A stretch of 64,000 bases of DNA, taken from contig CM068315.1 in NCBI GenBank assembly GCA_034766995.1, positions 53,712,556-53,776,555 on the forward strand, read 5' to 3'. Below, in pieces: positions 57,631 to 64,000 of this stretch (position 1 is the first letter of the stretch; each line of letters begins with the position of its first letter). A program made the translations under genes and the position numbers. Under the pieces are notes generated by a model. The model was not told the origin of the DNA, searched no databases, and was given only the letters and a program-made list of their open reading frames with translations. The DNA comes from Acanthacorydalis orientalis (Eukaryota > Arthropoda > Insecta > Megaloptera > Corydalidae).

Positions 57631-58863
57631 GTGGGGTACCCATAAGTAATAAATAACATATTTATCATTATTCATAACCTTTATCATCTATTTTGTAAAT
57701 TTTTAATTCCTTTCATAAAAATGTGCTAACAATAATGAAAAATATGATTCAAGATGAACTTAACACCATTGACATTTAGAAACTTTATTTTTGAGGGAAT
57801 ATATATATATGTATATATATATATGCATTTATTTTAGTCTAATGATGAATCCAAGAAAGATGAAGATTCAGAAGGTGAAGAATCAGATGAGGTTCCAGCA
57901 GTGACTCCAAAAAAAGTTCTACATGAGAAGTCTACTAAAACGTTGAAACAGAAAATTAAACAAAATGGAGCCAATGAAAAACTTTCAAAACATGAATTAC
58001 AGGTAAAATCCAGTAACAAAACACCAAAAAGTAACAAAGAGCAGCCAAATAAAAATGAAAAGATTGTTCAGGAAAATACTCCTTTCAAAGGTAGTAAATC
58101 TCCTAAAGAAGAAAAAACACCTAAAAGTCAAAAAAAATCCAATCAAGAAAGTGGACTAACTCCTCAAAAGAAAATTGTTGAAGGAGGAGTGTCTATTGAA
58201 GATATAAAAGTTGGTAATGGACCTATTGCAAAGCAAGGAAAAATTATACAGGTGTTTATTTTCAATTAATACAATAATTTGTTTCTTTAATTTGGTATAT
58301 TAGTCACATTTATGTTTAAAAAAACAGTCGGTTGTAGCTAACATGATTTTATTAATTTGTTTTTTTTTGAATAGGTTTATTATGAAGGTCGCTTGAAGTC
58401 AAATAATAAATTATTTGATTCTGCTACACAAGGAACTGGTTTTGAGTTTAGATTAGGAAAACGTGAAGTTATTCGTGGTTGGGATGTGGGTATCACAGGA
58501 ATGAGAGTTGGTGGTAAACGAAAAATTATTTGCCCACCTAATATGGCGTAAGTAGAATGTGTTGAAATTTTTTATTATAAATTTTTTGTAAATATATTTT
58601 TTATTTTAGTGTATTATAATTGTGTTAAAGTACATTAATATGATAATAGTGTCAATAAAAGTTAAGATGGGCATTTTGGTCTATTTTTCACAGAGTTAAC
58701 ATTTTTAATTTTTGAGCTTTTTTTTGCTGTTTTTGTTTGATGAAATTTATTTTGTCTGCTTTAATGAAATTTTTTTTTTAGGTATGGTGTTAAAGGGTCC
58801 CCACCAGTGATTCCACCAAGTAGTACCCTTATTTTTGAAGTTGAATTGAAAACTGTGAAGTAA
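55365..58863 (+). CDS. FKBP39: Nuclear FK506-binding protein (FKBP39/46 type, nucleoplasmin-like N-terminus)
   Basis: This is a nuclear peptidyl-prolyl isomerase and histone chaperone (fly FKBP39, yeast Fpr3/4). Six exons: 55365-55374, 56242-56625, 57106-57308, 57838-58251, 58375-58547 and 58782-58863; phases match and give 421 residues. The tiny first exon encodes MFWG, and MFWGLIMEPNKRYTQTVE is characteristic of the insect family. Residues ~1-95 form the nucleoplasmin-like domain (ALDLNFQSGDEIAFMSNGKG). Acidic tracts follow: exon 3 encodes a run of about 20 Asp/Glu from a GAT/GAC/GAG repeat. Exon 4 is a lysine-rich, NLS-like linker. The FKBP domain occupies about 315-421 (VYYEGRLKSNNKLFDS, VIRGWDVGITGMRVGGKRKI, AYGVKGSPPVIPPSSTLIFE). 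A CTTTATCTATG motif lies 125 bases before the ATG. Confidence 0.94.
57217..57297 (+). repeat. GAT/GAG trinucleotide tract coding poly-Asp/Glu
   Basis: A trinucleotide tract within FKBP exon 3, broken by GAC and GAG codons, encoding the acidic stretch. Likely length-variable. Confidence 0.8.
57569..57626. repeat. (TA)n microsatellite
   Basis: About 57 bases of TA dinucleotides in FKBP intron 3. A shorter run follows at 57800-57823. Confidence 0.93.
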
Positions 58864-61837
58864 ATTACTGAACTGTTTTTTTATTAAGTGCTGTAAATGT
58901 GAATTTTTTTATTAAAAAAAGTTTTGTTTTATTTCATTGTAATCAAAATACCCAATCCTGATAAAATGTGTATTCATTTATTATGTTATCAGAAAATATA
59001 TTTTGCTGAGGATTTTTTTTATCATTTATGTATTTAATTTTTAGTATACAAATTACAACTTTGTAAATATGTGAAGTTTATTTTCTATCCATTCAATGTG
59101 TTCTACATTTGTATATCTAATACAATGATGTCTGTGAATAACAGTTCGTTCATTTGTAACTCATTTTATTTGCAGGTGTATAAAATTATCTTATGTAATA
59201 CGGCAATCTTAATGTTATTTTTGTTTGTTTTTTTTCCCATAATCCCCATAACTTTTTCAAATAATCCAAACCAGTGAGCTGGGTTCTGTCTTAAAAGAAT
59301 CTTTTAATAGTGTACAGTCACTTGTACTATATTAGTAAATTGAAATAAATGGTTGTTTCTGTTGATAAGATATGAGCCCATCATTGTATTCTTCTGCAGG
59401 AAAGTTAACAATTTTTTATGACAAAATGTGATTTTGATTTATTTAATCATATGTACCCATAGGTTACATTGTGTCTGACTATTTTGAGCAACTGGAACTG
59501 CTTATGTTGATAGTATGAATCTACAGATCACATTGCAAGTTAACAGGGTGTTTGCATGGCTTGAGTTTTATGTGTTTTAATACAATACCATAAACTGTAT
59601 TCATTGGAATATTTTAAATACTTACCTAAAGGTATTATACTATATTGATTTTAAATATATTGTTTTAATTATGTTGAATCTTATTGAACATTATATAATC
59701 TTTATAATTATAAATTGTTTCGTAAAAATAATTGATCAGTAATTTCATTTAACAGTAAAATTTGTGTACCAAACAGAGCTTGAAATGTTGAACTTCAATT
59801 CAGATAAACTGCATATGAAACTATCCATTCTTGCAAGAAGTTGCATATGATTTAATTATCAAAACGTTGATTCTGCGATTTTTTTCCTGCAAGTTACCTT
59901 TTACCATTCTAAACGTACGTCTTTATTTATGGCTGTCAGAGCTTAACAAGCGTAGTTCGCACATTCATGAAAGTAAGTGTTAATAAAACTTTACCTGTTG
60001 AGACTACCTGTAATAAAAGTACAGGTAAAGTCTATCCTTTTGGTCATTTTAGTACACCTTTTTTAGAATCTTATACGGCTTGTCTAATGTCGATTTTGAA
60101 GAATATCAAAAACCCGATTGGAAAAATCTTTATATAAAAAAAAATTCTTCTCCTTTGCGCTCTGAAAATGGGTGGCATCGCCATTGAAATCCCCATTAGC
60201 AAAGATTTTTTATTGAACATTTTTGATCAGAATTTTTTGTGGGCTGAGAAAATGACATTTTGTGGAAATGAATTAATCATAGTGCCAGAACTGTATATTG
60301 AAATAAAATCTAATAAAATGAATTTGAATCCTGTATGACTGTTTTGAAAAATGTACATTGTATTTAAAGCACATTACCATTTGAAAAATATACCTACATT
60401 AATAGAATATGCGAACTACAAATGGTTTAACATTTGTTTGAAAATTCCAGCTTAATTTGCCTGAAAGAAACTGATCAGATTGTTTTCAGTATATTAGTAG
60501 TCTAATAAAAAGGGTGCAATTATTATAAAAATATTGGCATGCATGCAGGAATATTTTTTAATTCATTTCATGTTTTACGGAAAGAAATGATGTTCACTGT
60601 AATAGGTTATTAAAATAACCCTTTAACTATCTCATATATTGCTATTTGATTGGGAACGGCTAAAGAACTTCTATTAAGAATTTATTTTTCCGAATATGTA
60701 TTTCAAATCGAGTACGGCTTTAAAAAATAAGATCTTAAGTGAATATACTTTATTGCATAGTCAAACATATAATGCCAATACCTGTGTGTGGGGAAGGTAA
60801 GACTGTTCGTGTATTAATTTTCTTATTTGCGACGTCTTGTAAAATTTTGAGGAAATTACAATTTTTTCACTTGGTTTTCCGTGACTGGTTACATTTATAG
60901 CAATCAAGTGATGATTTGTATTAGTTACAGTTTAACGGACTATTGAGTGAAAATTAATCTTGTAATTAGAAAAAAAAATAACCGCCGTTTAATGGTATTT
61001 TGATTGAGCTGGCTTTTGCAAGTCTATATCTTTCAATTTTTTTCCCATTTTCGCAAAAATCAAAAAAATAATAGTGTAATTTTATTGCTATTGAATTAAT
61101 GTTTACTGTTATATAAAAAAGTTTTGAAAAAAAATCCTTTTAGTAGGGAAAATACTTTTAGTAGTTAATGTTGCGTATATCCAACAGCGGCGCTTAATGA
61201 ATTAATTCCTCCCAAATTCTGAAACGTATTCTATCCACAGTTTTTTTAACTGTCGACCCCTTTATAGTAGGTCCTTGTGACTTCCCAAATGTTAAATGAA
61301 TTTTGGAAACCTGCTCCCCTCTTTTTCTTTATAAGTAAAATTAATAAAATTAAAATTGTATAATAGAAAAATATTTCAGTAATAATATTTTATTGGTAAC
61401 AGATGAAATACTCGTATAAAAAAGTTCTCTGCTGCTTAAATGAATATTCACTGATGTAATATCCAATTAGATATTTCTTTAGCCGAAACTGTATTTGTAA
61501 TCAAAAATATCAGTATGAAATTTCCTTTTGTGTAATAATTGTGTTACTTTTTAATTCAATCAAATTTAATTAGATTTTCTCATTAAAATTAATACACTAT
61601 TGACTGACCTTTTCTGAACATGAACACGAAAAGCGAGCATTAAATAAAGTTAGAAGTTCAAGTTATAGATTTTTTTTAGAAATAAAGAAGATATATATAT
61701 ATACACATATATAATGGTATCGAATAGTAGATAATTTATTTATTGTGATAAATTGGTGTTTATAAATACGAGAAACGAGTATTACGCTTACAGTCTTGTT
61801 AAACACTTGAAGAGTAATTGAGTGAATTTACTTAAAA
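58864..61837. other. 3-kb region between FKBP and Ir93a, no gene recognised
   Basis: The FKBP 3' UTR occupies the left part. Open frames such as 59071-59277 are hydrophobic low-complexity translations. A perfect 11-base inverted repeat (ACTTTACCTGT at 59988-59998, complement at 60021-60031) is the only secondary-structure feature noted. The rest resembles unique or decayed sequence. Confidence 0.5.
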
Positions 61838-61955
61838 ATGAATACTTTTTTATTATTATTTCACATTTTATTAGTTTATACTCAATACCGAACTATTGAC
61901 GGGGATACATTCCCATCTTTGTTAACCACAAATGCTACTTTAGGTAAGGCATCTT

Positions 61956-62026
<71 letters not shown>

Positions 62027-63336
62027 ATATGTGTGTGTGTATTAGAAAATATACAGATTTTTTTAAAAAAATATTAAATACCTAGTTAAAATAGTAGTTT
62101 AAAATACAAATTAAACTGTTTATCGCACACATGCTACACTACAGGTAGATGTTTTCATGCTCGTCGAGTGACTAGATCATTTTGATATTTATATTTTTAA
62201 GAGATTGGATGTGGGGAATAATATTGAAGAAAAGGTCATTAGACAATAATCTAATATAAGAAAATCAATTTAAATTTATTTTTGATTATGATTTTATTCA
62301 AATAAATGTAAAATCGTTGAGGCGCGATTATGTATTTTTAAGTTACAACTTAAAATGGAGCGCAAGAACAGAAAAAAATATCTATAGAAAATATCAAACA
62401 TGTCATAACGTTATTACACAAGACAAAACAGAACGTCTCGGTGATATAAAAATTTCTAAAAGAACAATACAACATTTTTATGTTTCAATATTAACATTAA
62501 AAAATGATGCTGAGTTTAAAATGTAACAGTAAGTTTATGAAGAAGAAAATGATTTAATTAGATTCTCGAATAGAAAAGAATTACTTTAGAGAATAATGAG
62601 AAAATATTATATATATATTTCATTATTATACGGAGGGCAGTTTAAAGAGTAACTCGATATTAGAGACAACAGCTTCAGTTTCAAAGTGTACTTTATTTTT
62701 TGACATAATTCGTTTGATGCTCAACACACTTATTCCGAACGAAATTTTTTGAACCATAATTGAATTGTTCTCTGGGTAGCCGACCGTTCTCCGAAAGCTC
62801 CATTGATATTTCTACCTGCTACCGCTGCATTGTGTCCCAACTTGAACTCGTATAAAAAAAGTAGACGCAAATCTTTTGTGGACACCATCCTGTTAAAGGG
62901 TATAAAAAATTAAAAATAACAACAATAACTCCGTATGTGAAAACAATTGAAGTGTACAGTACATTAGTCAATTACAAATAGCTGAACTTGTAAAATATTG
63001 CACAGAACCTTTCTCAATTGCGGTCGACCTCTGACTGCAATTCGGTAACTTGATATAATATATAAAATAAAATAAAAATGAATTTTATTGGTTCTAAATT
63101 TGTACAGGGCCGGGTTTGGCCTTATGTTATATGATTTGGTGCGGTGCCCTTACCACATTTGGTATTTAGCCGCTTTGTATGTGTGTGTTGTGTTTGAGTT
63201 TTGGTGATTTTTATTAATGTCTCTACTTGCGTTCCGGGAAAAATTTTCAAAAAACCGGGGGCAACTTGATATGTTACAACCTAATATATATCTAAAAAAA
63301 TACTATTGTGTATGTACGTGATTTTAACTACTACTA

Positions 63337-63402
<66 letters not shown>

Positions 63403-63577
63403 ATATGCATTTTTTTTTGTATAGCTATAGTAATAGACAGAGAATATTTAGCTGATGATTTTGATAAAGTGAAAGAATCTATTGAAGAGTACATGGTATA
63501 TGCTAAAAGAGAAATATTACGTCACGGAGGAGTTAATGTCAGATTTTACTCCTGGACAACTATAAATGTTAAACGAG
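61838..63577 (+). CDS. Ir93a: Ionotropic receptor, probable Ir93a (5' exons, partial)
   Basis: In arthropods Ir93a is a co-receptor of the variant ionotropic glutamate receptor family used in thermo- and hygrosensation. Two exons, 61838-61943 and 63425-63577, join in phase (G|CT, Ala36), and a donor follows at 63578, so the gene continues beyond the window. A signal peptide (MNTFLLLFHILLVYTQ) precedes the extracellular start (FPSLLTTNATLAIVIDREYL), then EEYMVYAKREILRHGGVNVR and FYSWTTINVKR. The TNATLA..IDREYL and FYSWT.IN blocks recall the N-terminal domain of insect Ir93a. The ligand-binding and channel domains are not in view, so the subtype rests on recalled similarity. Intron 1 holds a mariner fragment and (TA)n arrays. 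Confidence 0.7.
61960..62023. repeat. (TA)n microsatellite
   Basis: About 63 bases of TA dinucleotides just inside Ir93a intron 1, followed by a short (GT)n. Confidence 0.94.
62631..62888 (-). pseudogene. mariner-family transposase fragment (N-terminal helix-turn-helix)
   Basis: On the minus strand from 62888 the frame reads MVSTKDLRLLFLYEFKLGHN, then AAVAGRNINGAFGERSATQR, then TIQLWFKKFRSE before a stop. This is the N-terminal HTH region of mariner transposases (YEFKLGHNA..A.RNIN.AFGE...ERTVQ.WFKKFRS). The left end, TACGGAGGGCAGTTTAAAGA, resembles a mariner terminus next to TA. The catalytic domain is deleted. It lies inside Ir93a intron 1. Confidence 0.75.
63339..63402. repeat. (TA)n-(GT)n microsatellite
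   Basis: About 52 bases of TA then about 11 of GT, ending 23 bases before the Ir93a exon 2 acceptor. Confidence 0.93.
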
Positions 63578-63593
63578 GTCAGTAAAGTAATTG

Positions 63594-63596
<3 letters not shown>

Positions 63597-63639
<43 letters not shown>
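63597..63639. repeat. (TA)n microsatellite
   Basis: About 43 bases of TA dinucleotides directly after the Ir93a exon 2 donor. The remaining sequence to the window edge is T-rich intron with nothing recognisable. Confidence 0.92.
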
Positions 63640-63640
<1 letters not shown>

Positions 63641-64000
63641 TCATTATTGTATTTGTTTTCAACTTTTAACAATTATTGTAACTGCCTCTTTTTCCAATCT
63701 AAACAATCCTGTATTTTTTTCACATGTGTTCAATATCCTTTTCTGAGATCCTTATCTCATCTATTCACTGATTTCCTTTCGAGAATTTTTATATTTTTTG
63801 GTTTAAGATTAATATACATTTTCATACTTGCCATTTTTTTTTTATTTCAATATTTATTCTTATTATTATATACGTAACTCATTTGTTTTAGTATACATAC
63901 TTATTTATCTTTGTTTTTTTTTCATACATTTATTAATACTTATGTGTTTAAAATTTTTGGTCTATTTTAGTATTCAGGATGTATGTTTTAATTTTTTATA

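Noticed and set aside
59071..59277. Hydrophobic 68-codon frame after FKBP
   Set aside because: Phe/Ile-rich translation of T-rich 3' flanking DNA, typical of random AT-rich sequence.
1..64000. tRNA, rRNA, CRISPR, phage, plasmid or operon features
   Set aside because: No cloverleaf-type boxes, no regularly spaced direct repeats and no prokaryotic gene layout were seen. The genes are spliced eukaryotic genes.
1..64000. A novel multi-gene biological system
   Set aside because: The genes belong to unrelated, well-known housekeeping families, and their order gives no evidence of a shared function.

Overview
The window is a stretch of nuclear DNA from an insect. It is very AT-rich, has short to medium GT-AG introns, uses the standard code and carries dozens of long (TA)n arrays. 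The gene set is typical of insects and includes the start of a probable arthropod ionotropic receptor (Ir93a). COP1 is present, which as I recall argues against Drosophila; Hymenoptera or another AT-rich insect order would fit, but the sequence does not settle this. I see no prokaryotic, viral or organellar genes, no CRISPR array and no convincing tRNA or rRNA.

Layout, left to right: ornithine aminotransferase 5' exons (-, runs off the left edge); about 7.4 kb without host genes, with transposon fossils (mariner, Tc1-like, pogo-like) and dispersed repeats; PI31/PSMF1 (+); adrenodoxin-type ferredoxin (+); SLU7 (+); leucyl aminopeptidase LAP3 (+), whose 8.4-kb second intron holds a complete single-exon COP1 (+); MED28 (-); a p24-alpha cargo receptor, TMED4/9 type (+); PPME1 (-); ALG13 (-); SMYD5 (+); DDRGK1 (-); RFC3 (-); RPL18A (+); ADCK1 (-); the nuclear FKBP39/46-type immunophilin (+); 3 kb without recognisable genes; and the first two exons of Ir93a (+, runs off the right edge). 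Most exon joins given here were checked for reading-phase continuity, and predicted protein lengths come within a few residues of the family norm for LAP3, SLU7, RFC3, RPL18A, SMYD5 and ADCK1.

The genes are housekeeping genes with no common pathway: proteasome regulation, Fe-S electron transfer, splicing, proteolysis, transcription, ER-Golgi traffic, PP2A demethylation, N-glycosylation, UFMylation, DNA replication, translation and mitochondrial lipid biology. Several pairs are divergent (ALG13/SMYD5, RFC3/RPL18A, ADCK1/FKBP, MED28/TMED) and may share promoters.

The most notable points are: the intronless COP1 nested in LAP3; a MED28 reading frame that continues past its TGA into a clean Arg-Gly repeat with mixed codons; a recurring CTTTATCTATGG-type motif near many gene starts; several palindromic MITEs with hAT- or Tc1/mariner-type ends; and the extreme (TA)n density. 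I found no novel multi-gene system.
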